Source: a virus. Taken from it: a DNA stretch of 22,615 nt. Within the stretch, counting starts at the first letter, position 1. Each line of letters starts with the position of its first letter. The translations under genes and the position numbers were made by a program. Below are positions 1 to 6,308 of this stretch, piece after piece. The stretch is taken from IMG/VR virus record IMGVR_UViG_3300033153_012581, positions 1 through 22,615 of that record; one strand, written 5' to 3'. The notes beneath the pieces are model-generated. The model did no database searches. It was not told the DNA's origin and was given only the letters and a program-made list of their open reading frames with translations.

Positions 1-713
1 CCTCCCTCCACTTCCTGGAATTTGTCGCGCAGGAAATGGCGATCTCTCATACCCAAAGACTTTACCATCTTCAGCGTTGGTTTTTCATCTCTAAGTAACT
101 CCAACCTCATCAAAATGGATTGAGACAGCGCATCGGACTTGTGTTTCTGACGACGACGGAGTTTTGACATATTCGCCTCGTCCACGCCAGTCGACACTCG
201 GAAACGCGCCGACGTGCCCGAAGGGAGAGTGACATCGTATACTCGCTTCATGGGATCAGGCATCGGTTTCGCTTGAAGCTCTTCGTCCAAATCCACCATG
301 AACAGCGTGGTAACCCCGCAAGACGGGCACTTCTCTCGTACCGGTAGTTCGTCTCCCAACGTCACCCGGCGAATCGAAAAAACAAGGAAAACTCGATCCC
401 CTACGGTGAGATCCTGTAAAATGCCAGAAATTATCCCCGAGTTGTCCTCTGTCCCAATCCTGGTAACGCACCCGCTCAACAAGGATGATATCTTCTGCGC
501 CGATGGTATGTTCTCAGAAGCGAGCATATCCTCTTCGTAGCCTGTTATTTCTCGAAGCTGCACCTCCGTGACCAGCTCCATGGTGGCGGGATCGATGTAG
601 CCGCAGGGCAACTCGAATGTGCCGACCACTGACTTCGGCGTCTCCATCTGATTGACAACGTGTGTGCGCTCAATCGCGCCTCCAACGGGCTCCGTCGTTT
701 CGTTCTCACTCAT
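1..713 (-). CDS. Tail assembly / baseplate-type protein (partial, runs off left edge)
   Basis: The ATG at 713-711 follows a strong AGGAGGACGAGG ribosome site and overlaps the previous gene's stop by 8 bases. The frame is open for 237 codons to the window edge, so the C-terminus is missing. Visible motifs are LPCGY (35-39), LREITGYEED (53-62), LTVGDR (102-107), RRVTLGD (115-121) and a CPSCG knuckle (129-133). From memory of the families, this order (a 'ReltGyEEd' segment, a 'GDR..L...R..T.G' segment, then CPxCG) is typical of phage tail-assembly/T4 gp26-like proteins that sit just before the tape measure; I could not run a profile search. A lysine/arginine-rich helical region follows residue 180. 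The position after the tail tube genes fits this role. The assignment is inference and the existence of the gene is secure. Confidence 0.7.
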   Translation of the reverse strand, partial: MSENETTEPVGGAIERTHVVNQMETPKSVVGTFELPCGYIDPATMELVTEVQLREITGYEEDMLASENIPSAQKISSLLSGCVTRIGTEDNSGIISGILQDLTVGDRVFLVFSIRRVTLGDELPVREKCPSCGVTTLFMVDLDEELQAKPMPDPMKRVYDVTLPSGTSARFRVSTGVDEANMSKLRRRQKHKSDALSQSILMRLELLRDEKPTLKMVKSLGMRDRHFLRDKFQEVEG

Positions 714-1278
714 GTCCTCGTCCTCCTACTATTCTCTTGGCCTCTGCCTCGTACATCCGAATCAGCCCTTTGAGAGTCCCTGTAACGGTGACGCCATCAC
801 GATCTGTGATAGCCTTGAAGCAATCATACATCTCGCGATCCACCCACACGTTCACCTTCACGTCAGATCCTCCGTCCTGGTACATGCCGAGATCGTCGAA
901 TTGATTCGAGTCCGTAACGAACTTCGTCATGAGAAAACGAATCAGTGCCGACACACTCCGAAAACCATAGTCGGAGGCTAAACCATTTTTGAGCTTTCGG
1001 TGCAGCTCCTGACTCACAAAGAAGTTGATCGGGCGAGTTCGATCCCCGGAAGCTGCTGGCACCTTCCCTCGGATGTCCCGTGCCAGCTCGCACGCTCGAC
1101 ATAGCAGTGTGCCGTTGCTGACTACTTCACGCCCTCCCGAATCTTTGGGTACGATCATCTGCACCTTCAAGCGATCAGTCGATCCGCAATTCGAGCACTT
1201 CCCCCCGCAAGCCTCTCGGACTCTCGAAGTCCACGAGGCTTGCCTGTCCTCTGATGTCACCTTCAGAATTTCGTCCAT
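706..1278 (-). CDS. HNH-like zinc domain fused to two ribbon-helix-helix-like segments
   Basis: The start is an ATG preceded by AGGAG at 6-base spacing. Residues 18-70 form a treble-clef HNH-like fold with C28/C31 and C60/C63 zinc pairs, the 'IVPKDSGG' turn and N55. The usual HH of HNH nucleases is replaced by Q40-M41, so metal-dependent cleavage is doubtful. Two later segments, about 82-120 and 139-182, each have a short beta strand (INFFVS; VNVWVD) followed by two helices, the layout of ribbon-helix-helix DNA-binding modules. The protein could therefore bind DNA as an intramolecular RHH pair, for example as a late regulator, rather than cut it. It lies between tail genes, a common place for HNH-type inserts. 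The zinc domain is clear; the RHH reading and the function are inference. Confidence 0.7.
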   Translation of the reverse strand: MDEILKVTSEDRQASWTSRVREACGGKCSNCGSTDRLKVQMIVPKDSGGREVVSNGTLLCRACELARDIRGKVPAASGDRTRPINFFVSQELHRKLKNGLASDYGFRSVSALIRFLMTKFVTDSNQFDDLGMYQDGGSDVKVNVWVDREMYDCFKAITDRDGVTVTGTLKGLIRMYEAEAKRIVGGRGHE

Positions 1279-1351
1279 AATCCACTCCTTTTACTGCATA
1301 TCTGATGTAAAGCCAACCGCTCCTTTCCCTCGGAACGTCGACTGATCGTCC

Positions 1352-1531
1352 TCATTTCTTTTTCTTCTTGTCGGGTTTCTTTACTGGCTTGTAGGGAGGA
1401 ATTGGCGGGCGCAGAGGCTCCCCCAACGGTGTCTCGTACCCCCCAACACCTGCTGAGGTAGTTTGCTCATGCTGCTCACGATTGCGACGAAGTACCTTCT
1501 CAGTATCCAGTGTCTCCCATTCTTCGCTCAT
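1352..1531 (-). CDS. Small Pro/Lys-rich protein, unknown (59 aa)
   Basis: A 59-residue frame starts at ATG 1531-1529, 3 bases after the stop of the tube-like gene, with GAGG about 8 bases upstream. It begins MSEEWETLDTEKVLRRN, has a proline-rich centre (PLRPPIPPYKPVKKP) and ends in a run of five lysines before TGA. It fills the gap between two well-supported genes and is translationally coupled to the previous one, which supports it as real. No family is recognised. The charged N-terminal helix and basic tail suggest a small virion or assembly peptide, but this is a guess. Confidence 0.6.
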   Translation of the reverse strand: MSEEWETLDTEKVLRRNREQHEQTTSAGVGGYETPLGEPLRPPIPPYKPVKKPDKKKKK

Positions 1532-1534
1532 GAT

Positions 1535-2314
1535 TTACCTCGTCGATGGTGTACGGGCAGCGTCTCTTATGGCAGAACCTAGAGCTACCGGAGCCGCGTC
1601 GCTGCCTAGAGCCAACTCATCCCAGGACTCTACAGCAATCTCTAGCTCCTGGATGGAAATCGCGCCGTCGGTCGCGTCGAAGTCTCCCGCTGGCTTGTAT
1701 CGGGCTGGAATACAGCCATAAAGAACCCACGCTTTGGCCGGCATACGAGGCGTAAATTCAAAAGGCCCGAGCTGTACCCCTAATCCTGACGCCGCAGCGG
1801 CCCCCTGAATGGCTGCAGCGTGCTCCGCGTACCCTCGAGACCCTAGGCTGGCTGCGCCGCCTGTGAGGGCCGTAGAGGTGCCTTGGAGCGCGAGTATGCC
1901 AGAGGCAGCCGCCCCTTGAGAGTATCCAGGAGGTAGCGGGCTGCGAGATAAAAAGTGTATGAGAAGCAAATCGCGCCTAGGAGTCGCCCCTCCAAGGGCC
2001 CCAGAGTTCCGTCCCCCATGTCCGCCGGTAGTACCTGCAAGAGCAGCAAGCGCCCATCGATAGAAGTCGTTATCATACCACTTCGACGCCCGCATCAGCG
2101 TCATGTTACCGGCATCTCCGCCCTTCACGATCTTCCGTTTGAAGAACCAGTTGGCTTCTGTAATCTCTGTGATCTCGATATTTATCTCTGGAGCTGTGAT
2201 CGCGGAAAAACCAAGAAGGGGTGTAAAAAGCGGCTGAGCCAAAGGCTCTATCGGCGCAATGTCCATAAGACAGAACGGATAATTCTGGAGATAATCTGTT
2301 AGTGCGCTTCGCAT
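1535..2314 (-). CDS. Second tail-tube-like protein (gp19-type) with Gly/Ala-rich insert
   Basis: The 259-residue protein has the two conserved ends of gp19-type tail tube proteins. The N-terminal half (about 44-94) has EINIEITEITEANW and a 'MTLMRA..WYDNDFYRW' segment like the tube beta-hairpin and helix. The C-terminal part (186-236) has W196, 'IPARYKPAGDFDAT' and 'ISIQELEIAVES', matching the tube signature 'W....P..y...dlDAt...isi.eLei'. Between them, about residues 95-185 is a Gly/Ala/Ser-rich insert (for example GGRNSGALGGA, AAAIQGAAAASG) with no counterpart in a normal tube. It starts at ATG 2314 after the terminator. Such a paralog could form a tube-initiating or baseplate-proximal ring under the main tube; that role is inference. 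The insert may be surface exposed or flexible. Confidence 0.7.
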   Translation of the reverse strand: MRSALTDYLQNYPFCLMDIAPIEPLAQPLFTPLLGFSAITAPEINIEITEITEANWFFKRKIVKGGDAGNMTLMRASKWYDNDFYRWALAALAGTTGGHGGRNSGALGGATPRRDLLLIHFLSRSPLPPGYSQGAAASGILALQGTSTALTGGAASLGSRGYAEHAAAIQGAAAASGLGVQLGPFEFTPRMPAKAWVLYGCIPARYKPAGDFDATDGAISIQELEIAVESWDELALGSDAAPVALGSAIRDAARTPSTR

Positions 2315-2340
2315 ACGTCAACTCTTAGGTAACGCCTCTC

Positions 2341-2378
2341 ACGGAAAAGGCCACGCACCCGAAGGCGTCGTGGCCTCT
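2341..2378 (-). terminator. Rho-independent terminator after the tail tube gene
   Basis: On the minus strand an 8-bp perfect stem AGGCCACG/CGTGGCCT is extended, past one bulged A, by 4 bp (CGCC/GGTG with one G-U pair) closed by a TTCG tetraloop. It is followed directly by TTTTCC. It starts about 10 bases after the tail tube stop (2387). It would end or attenuate the transcript carrying the abundant sheath and tube genes, lowering expression of the second tube-like gene and those after it. Confidence 0.85.
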
Positions 2379-2386
2379 TTCCCTTA

Positions 2387-2638
2387 CTAGGCGCGGATGA
2401 TCAGGTTGTAGTACTCGTATGACAAATCCAACTCCATGATGGAGATTTCGGATGCTGTCGCGTCAAGATCGCCTGCCACCTTGTGCCGTATCGGGAAAGC
2501 GTTGAATACCTCGTAGGTCCTCGCCGCTTCCTCGGTTGTCGGAATACCCGTCAGATTCTTGTTGACGTCTCCACTACCAGGAAGTGCCTCTTCTCGGTGA
2601 TAGTGCTTGATGCGAAGATCTTCCCGATAATTCCCGGC
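2387..2638 (-). CDS. Tail tube protein, C-terminal part (in the -1 frame)
   Basis: This is the continuation of the tail tube gene, in the -1 frame relative to its start. The frame is open from about 2752, but the homologous part begins near 2638. It encodes 83 residues including YEVFNAFPIRHKVAGDLDAT and ISIMELDLSYEYY, the hallmark C-terminal half of gp19-type tubes. An in-frame ATG (2752) lies in the overlap and would give a protein without the tube N-terminus, so independent expression is unlikely. Joined to the N-terminal part at the G run, the product would be 160 residues, close to the 163 of T4 gp19. The stop TAG is followed by the terminator. Confidence 0.75.
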   Translation of the reverse strand, partial: AGNYREDLRIKHYHREEALPGSGDVNKNLTGIPTTEEAARTYEVFNAFPIRHKVAGDLDATASEISIMELDLSYEYYNLIIRA

Positions 2639-2868
2639 CCCCTCGCCAACGAAATGTCGGCAAATGTAGTGTTCCCCGGTTGCTTTCTGGTGTAGATGTA
2701 CGTCCCCTCCTTGTACTCCACTGGTTCTACCGTTGGCTCCGGTACCGAGCACCGTGCGAATCCGGCCTCCGGAGGTCCAAGCCTGTCCGTTGACGGTGCT
2801 GATCCATCGATGACTTCCACGTGAAAACGCATCGAGTGGAGAAAGTCTTCTGCTACTGGCCGTGCCAT
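2551..2868 (-). CDS. Tail tube protein, N-terminal part (gp19-type, frameshifted)
   Basis: The ATG follows AGGAGG at 6-base spacing. Residues 1-77 (MARPVAEDFLHSMRFHVEVI..., then YIYTRKQPGNTTFADISLARG) match the N-terminal half of contractile-phage tail tube proteins. In that family 'F.v.i' starts the first strand and 'it..RG' ends the hairpin. After residue 77 the frame continues for 28 residues that do not look tube-like, then stops. The expected C-terminal half lies in the -1 frame. The subunits stack as hexameric rings inside the sheath to make the DNA conduit, so the truncated form should not be functional. It lies between a small virion protein and the terminator. Confidence 0.8.
   Translation of the reverse strand: MARPVAEDFLHSMRFHVEVIDGSAPSTDRLGPPEAGFARCSVPEPTVEPVEYKEGTYIYTRKQPGNTTFADISLARGPGIIGKIFASSTITEKRHFLVVETSTRI
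2634..2646 (-). other. Frameshift point in the tail tube gene (run of five G)
   Basis: In the start frame the minus strand reads GCG AGG GGG CCG GGA. Re-reading one base after GGG gives GCG AGG GGG GCC GGG AAT and joins the two tube halves as ...LARG-AGNYRED.... This is consistent with loss of one G from a homopolymer (a real mutation or a sequencing error). It is also consistent with -1 slippage, since GGG can re-pair on GGG. Confidence 0.75.
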
Positions 2869-2934
2869 TTACAGCCTCCTGTTACCTCAATAGTACAACA
2901 ACACCATCAAAAAGATCGAATGAGCTTTCAGTGA

Positions 2935-3282
2935 TCAGGTGATAACGCCCGCGGCATCGCGCCACGCCGCGCCATCCGACCAATTTAAAGCATTGTCATC
3001 GGTGTTCCAGATCGCCGCGAATATCGGCCACGCTGTCGCCGCCGGTCGCGTGAGGTCCGCGAAGGCCGGGTGAGGCTCTGTACCGACCTGAGCATTGTCC
3101 CCGTCTTCTTCCGCGAAGGAAAGAACGATCGTGCCAGCCTGGATGAGCTTCTTCAGCTCTTGCTCTTGGTCCAGCTCGGACCTTGACTTGGAGACGGTGA
3201 CTGCGCCACCAGGAACCAAGTTTTTGTAAAGCAGGCTGACGAATACATCAACTGCGGATGCGTTCGTGAATGTTACCAACAT
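2935..3282 (-). CDS. Small virion protein between sheath and tube, unknown
   Basis: The 115-residue frame starts at an ATG 6 bases after AGGAGG. The N-terminal half (MLVTFTNASAVDVFV..., then LVPGGAVTVSKSRSELD) is predicted mainly beta with a charged turn, and residues 50-60 (GTIVLSFAEED) form another strand. The C-terminal 30 residues contain 'IWNTDDNALNWSDGAAWRD'. The pattern 'W-N-x6-8-W-x-D-G-x-x-W' recurs in many phage tail fibre and virion surface proteins as a short beta element. Its place between sheath and tube suggests a structural or adaptor protein made at high level with them. I do not recognise a specific family. Confidence 0.65.
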   Translation of the reverse strand: MLVTFTNASAVDVFVSLLYKNLVPGGAVTVSKSRSELDQEQELKKLIQAGTIVLSFAEEDGDNAQVGTEPHPAFADLTRPAATAWPIFAAIWNTDDNALNWSDGAAWRDAAGVIT

Positions 3283-3341
3283 TTAGTGCCTCCTACTTGC
3301 TCGTCAATCTCACAGATCGTGTCGACTCCGCCCAGCTAACC

Positions 3342-5054
3342 CTATGAATCTAAAGTCTTTTGCTGGAATCTGAAGCGCACAAATTCTGCAGGCTTGTTCG
3401 GCGCAATACCTACGTCGATGATGACCTGCCCCGCGTCGATGGACGACTGATCGTTATTCGATTCGTCCACTGTCACAAAAAATGCTTGCGACGGGGTTGT
3501 CCCTGCGAAGAGCCCGTCGTTGAAGAGATTGGTCAAGAAGCCCTGAATCTGGGCTTTGATCCTCGCCCACAGCCCCGGACCATTGTTCTCGAACACGATC
3601 CAATGCGTGGCATTGTATACCGACTTCTCGACAAACATGAAGAGACGTCGAGCATTGATGTACCGCCACTCGCTTTGCAGTGACGTGGTTCGTGCACCCC
3701 ACACCGCTAGACCGGTCTGAGGTCCAGACACGAGCGGATTGATGCGCGCTGGATAAACCACATCACGCTCGCCCTGGCTGATGGAGTCGATCTCCAACCC
3801 AACGAGGAATCGAAGGGCTCCATCCACAGTGCCAGCAGGCACCTTGCCCACATTCCGGGTCGAATCCGTGCGTGCATAGATACCTGCAATGTGCCCGAGA
3901 GGTGGGAACACTACGGGACGATTGTCCGCGAGAGGATCGGCGACCTTTACCCAAGGCCAGTACATCGCTGCAAACTTTGAGTTCTGCACGACATCGAGCC
4001 TTAGGAAGTCCACCGCCTCTTGCGCTGAAGACCCCTGGGGAACCACGAGAAGAGCGAAGCGATCTCCGCCGGAAGGCAGTACCTCTCGGCTATCCACGTA
4101 ATCCAGCAGGTCCTTGGTGATTTGGATGTCTCCGGCGAAGTCGGGAATGACCACCTGCATCAGCTCTTCGATCTTGTTCAGCGCATAGAGTCCCTGGAAG
4201 TTCGGCTCCAAGATGATCGATGTGAACTGGTCTCGTCCATAGTTAGCAGCATCGAACGTACCATCCGTTCCGCCTGCGAACCCGTCGAGATGGTTATCCT
4301 CCTCCGACGTGGAGCGGTACACCGCCGCCACGAGCTGGTCTTGCTCGATCACATTCGAGAGCAATACATCCACTGCCCCCGTTGTGTAGTCGATGGTGTT
4401 GTTACCGGCGACATCAACGTCCCCGATAAGATTACCAGCCCCGTCATCGGTGATGCTCCGAGCGGTTCCAGTGTCGTCCGTCCAATCCAATTGGAATGAA
4501 CGTGGAGAAATCGGGAGATCGAGAAGAGTGGTAGCAATGGCTCGGTTACCCACCACCTCGTCTCCACCGGCTACGACGAGACTTCTCGCCTCTCCATTGA
4601 GGCTTTGCGGGCCCTCTGGGGTCAGCGCGGGTTCGGTAACATCCACGAGGTCGGAGAGATCGTTGAGCACGTCGGGGAAGTACTGTGCTGACGTGACATC
4701 AGTGAAGGTGATCTCCTCGTAAGTCTCCAAGATGGCGTATAGCCCGGTCGAAGGATTGAGCAAACGAACGTTGATGTTGAAACGAGTGTAGGTATCGGTG
4801 ATGACATCGTAGTAGTCATCGTTTCCAATAACCTCCACCTTCATGTCGTTGGACCACGTACCGACCGAGACCGGACCAAGATCCCACGCTTCAATGCCGT
4901 AGGCTACCAGTACCGGGCAATCTGTGCCTGGCTCGTACCCCGCGTTCACTGTGAAGGTGTAAGCTCCCGAGGTGTAGGTGATCGTGCCAGCAGCCGCAAG
5001 AACAGCGCCCGTATCCGGAAGGGCTCCGCTGCCGTCGTCAACTACCGAATACAC
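3342..5054 (-). CDS. Tail sheath protein, C-terminal part (after in-frame TAA)
   Basis: This 570-residue stretch is in the same frame as the gene before it and is separated only by a TAA and five sense codons. Its second half is a classic contractile sheath C-terminus. Signatures are FAAMYWPWVKVADP (361-374), PPLGHIAGIYARTDSTRNVG (384-403), 'GLAVWGARTT' (448-457), 'YINARRLFMFVEKSV' (465-479), 'FENNGPGLWARI' (488-499) and the final strand 'PAEFVRFRFQQ' that hooks to neighbouring subunits. Two copies of a 'DDGaGn...GtIdYttGA' beta module lie at about 1-50 and 187-247. The first codon shown is a GTG with only a weak AGG upstream, so separate initiation is uncertain. With readthrough the whole sheath would be 851 residues, larger than T4 gp18 (659). 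Confidence 0.85.
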   Translation of the reverse strand: MYSVVDDGSGALPDTGAVLAAAGTITYTSGAYTFTVNAGYEPGTDCPVLVAYGIEAWDLGPVSVGTWSNDMKVEVIGNDDYYDVITDTYTRFNINVRLLNPSTGLYAILETYEEITFTDVTSAQYFPDVLNDLSDLVDVTEPALTPEGPQSLNGEARSLVVAGGDEVVGNRAIATTLLDLPISPRSFQLDWTDDTGTARSITDDGAGNLIGDVDVAGNNTIDYTTGAVDVLLSNVIEQDQLVAAVYRSTSEEDNHLDGFAGGTDGTFDAANYGRDQFTSIILEPNFQGLYALNKIEELMQVVIPDFAGDIQITKDLLDYVDSREVLPSGGDRFALLVVPQGSSAQEAVDFLRLDVVQNSKFAAMYWPWVKVADPLADNRPVVFPPLGHIAGIYARTDSTRNVGKVPAGTVDGALRFLVGLEIDSISQGERDVVYPARINPLVSGPQTGLAVWGARTTSLQSEWRYINARRLFMFVEKSVYNATHWIVFENNGPGLWARIKAQIQGFLTNLFNDGLFAGTTPSQAFFVTVDESNNDQSSIDAGQVIIDVGIAPNKPAEFVRFRFQQKTLDS

Positions 5055-5069
5055 ATCTGTACCTGGCGT

Positions 5070-5072
5070 TTA
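5070..5072 (-). other. In-frame TAA interrupting the tail sheath gene
   Basis: On the minus strand the codons read CTC GAT TAA ACG CCA GGT ACA GAT GTG TAT. Both flanks are open and in the same frame, so a single substitution (for example CAA to TAA) explains it. The stop falls in a linker just before a 'VVDDGSG' beta module, not at a domain end. TAA also ends the capsid, acidic head and second tube genes here, so it is not globally reassigned in this genome. Confidence 0.85.
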
Positions 5073-5897
5073 ATCGAGGGTGATCGGCGTGCCATCATCA
5101 CCAAGGATAGGCCGATCTGCTCCGATGAACGTTATGGTGATGAAGCCCGTCACGAGATCGATCTCGGCAGTCGAGACCGCTGCTCCGCCTGTACCGGCCG
5201 CTCGGAGCGTCGTGCCCACCTGAGTCAGATTGATGGTCTGGGCACCGCTGGCCTGGTCGAGCCAGTTCAGTGTGATCGTTCCACCGGGTATGATGCTCGG
5301 AAGCCCAGAATCGACCCCATCGCTGGGCATGGACGTGACCGCACGTCCCTCGTAGTGGGAGGACGGTACCGCGTCGTCGGGGTGTCCGACCGTATCCTGC
5401 ACGAGCGGAGATGTCCCGTCGCGCTGGAATAAAGGCTCGGTCACGACGGGCGCGTCATCCGCACGCCACCGGAAGGTGACACCGGCTGTTGCTGGAATAC
5501 CAACGACAGGGAAATCAGCTAACACCGCACCGACGGGATCGGTATCGGTAACGATAACCTTGATACCGTCGCCTACGAAACACGAGAAATCTCTTCGAGC
5601 GCTCGTGATGTCCCCATCAGCCTCAACAGCGTCTCCTGGCATGACTCGCACAACGTAGGCCCTTCGACCACCGTTAGAGAAATACGCGGCCATAGAAAGA
5701 CCGGTACGCGAGTCTGCAATCAGATCACCAAAGATACGGGTGAACTGTGAAAAGGACGTAACCAGAGTAGCCTCGTCTGTGGGCCCTCTCTGTGTCGCGC
5801 CGATAATTCCCATGTTTGAGGTAGAGACCGGCTGCACGACCTGAACGGCGCTCGGCACCTCTTCGATAAAAACGCCGGGTGATAGAATTTCAGCCAT
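5070..5897 (-). CDS. Tail sheath protein, N-terminal part (ends at in-frame TAA)
   Basis: The ATG lies 9 bases after AGGAGGG. The opening MAEILSPGVFIEEVPS and then 'TSNMGIIGATQRGPTDE' (27-42), 'SFSQFTRIFGD' (48-58) and 'YFSNGGRRAYVVRV' (72-85) are the standard N-terminal sheath signatures: the chain-linking N-arm and first core domain. After about residue 110 comes a longer beta-rich domain ending with a probable copy (206-266) of the module repeated in the second half. The chain stops at residue 275, before the C-terminal core needed for the contractile lattice. By itself it lacks the strand that completes the neighbouring subunit. Either the TAA is read through, the halves assemble together, or the gene is broken or misread. 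Confidence 0.88.
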   Translation of the reverse strand: MAEILSPGVFIEEVPSAVQVVQPVSTSNMGIIGATQRGPTDEATLVTSFSQFTRIFGDLIADSRTGLSMAAYFSNGGRRAYVVRVMPGDAVEADGDITSARRDFSCFVGDGIKVIVTDTDPVGAVLADFPVVGIPATAGVTFRWRADDAPVVTEPLFQRDGTSPLVQDTVGHPDDAVPSSHYEGRAVTSMPSDGVDSGLPSIIPGGTITLNWLDQASGAQTINLTQVGTTLRAAGTGGAAVSTAEIDLVTGFITITFIGADRPILGDDGTPITLD

Positions 5898-5953
5898 GGC
5901 TTAGTCCCTCCTATGTTGGCGCTGTCGCCATGAAGTTTTCAAGATCGCGATCA

Positions 5954-6295
5954 TCAGCTTGTCTCCTCGATCGCCTGCAGGATCTCCACCTTAGTCCAAC
6001 TGGACGAAACGTCCAAGTCCAATGACTCGGCATGCTCGATCAGATGACTTTTTGTCCATTGCATGGAAGGAAGTTCCAAGGCGTCTTCCACGGGAGATAC
6101 CTCTTGGATTTGAGGGAGTGTGGGTTCTTTCAACTTTATCAGCAGTCCTCGACGCACCATCGCATGCAGGCTAGCCGAGCCATCTTGTTCAGGAGACACG
6201 ACCATTACCTTCTTCGGTCCAACGATCGAGGACTCTCCATTTTTCAAAGAAACCGTCACAGGGCCACGAGTTTTATTGAAATAGCTAGCCATCAT
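5954..6295 (-). CDS. Small protein with C-terminal SAP/HeH-like domain (copy 2)
   Basis: The 113-residue protein starts with two adjacent ATG codons; GGAAGG is best spaced for the second (6292). Residues 10-60 form a beta-rich head (VTVSLKNGESSIVGPKKVMV). The last 36 residues, starting MQWTKSHLIEHAESL, fit the helix-extension-helix pattern of SAP/HeH/Rho-N-like domains, which often bind DNA or act as small docking modules. The same 36-residue pattern ends the 127-residue protein at 10210-10593 (shared: W at position 3, L-E in helix 1, 'K.EIL.AIEE' in helix 2). It is placed directly before the sheath gene, so a head-tail joining or tail-completion role is possible. Function is not known. Confidence 0.7.
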   Translation of the reverse strand: MMASYFNKTRGPVTVSLKNGESSIVGPKKVMVVSPEQDGSASLHAMVRRGLLIKLKEPTLPQIQEVSPVEDALELPSMQWTKSHLIEHAESLDLDVSSSWTKVEILQAIEETS

Positions 6296-6308
6296 CCACC
6301 TTCCGTTA

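Noticed and set aside
256-471. 71-codon minus-strand frame near the left edge
   Set aside because: It lies inside the longer tail-assembly frame (1-713), which has conserved motifs and a strong ribosome site.
5070-5072. Genome-wide reassignment of TAA to a sense codon
   Set aside because: TAA ends the capsid, acidic head and second tube genes at plausible C-termini, so only a local effect is considered.
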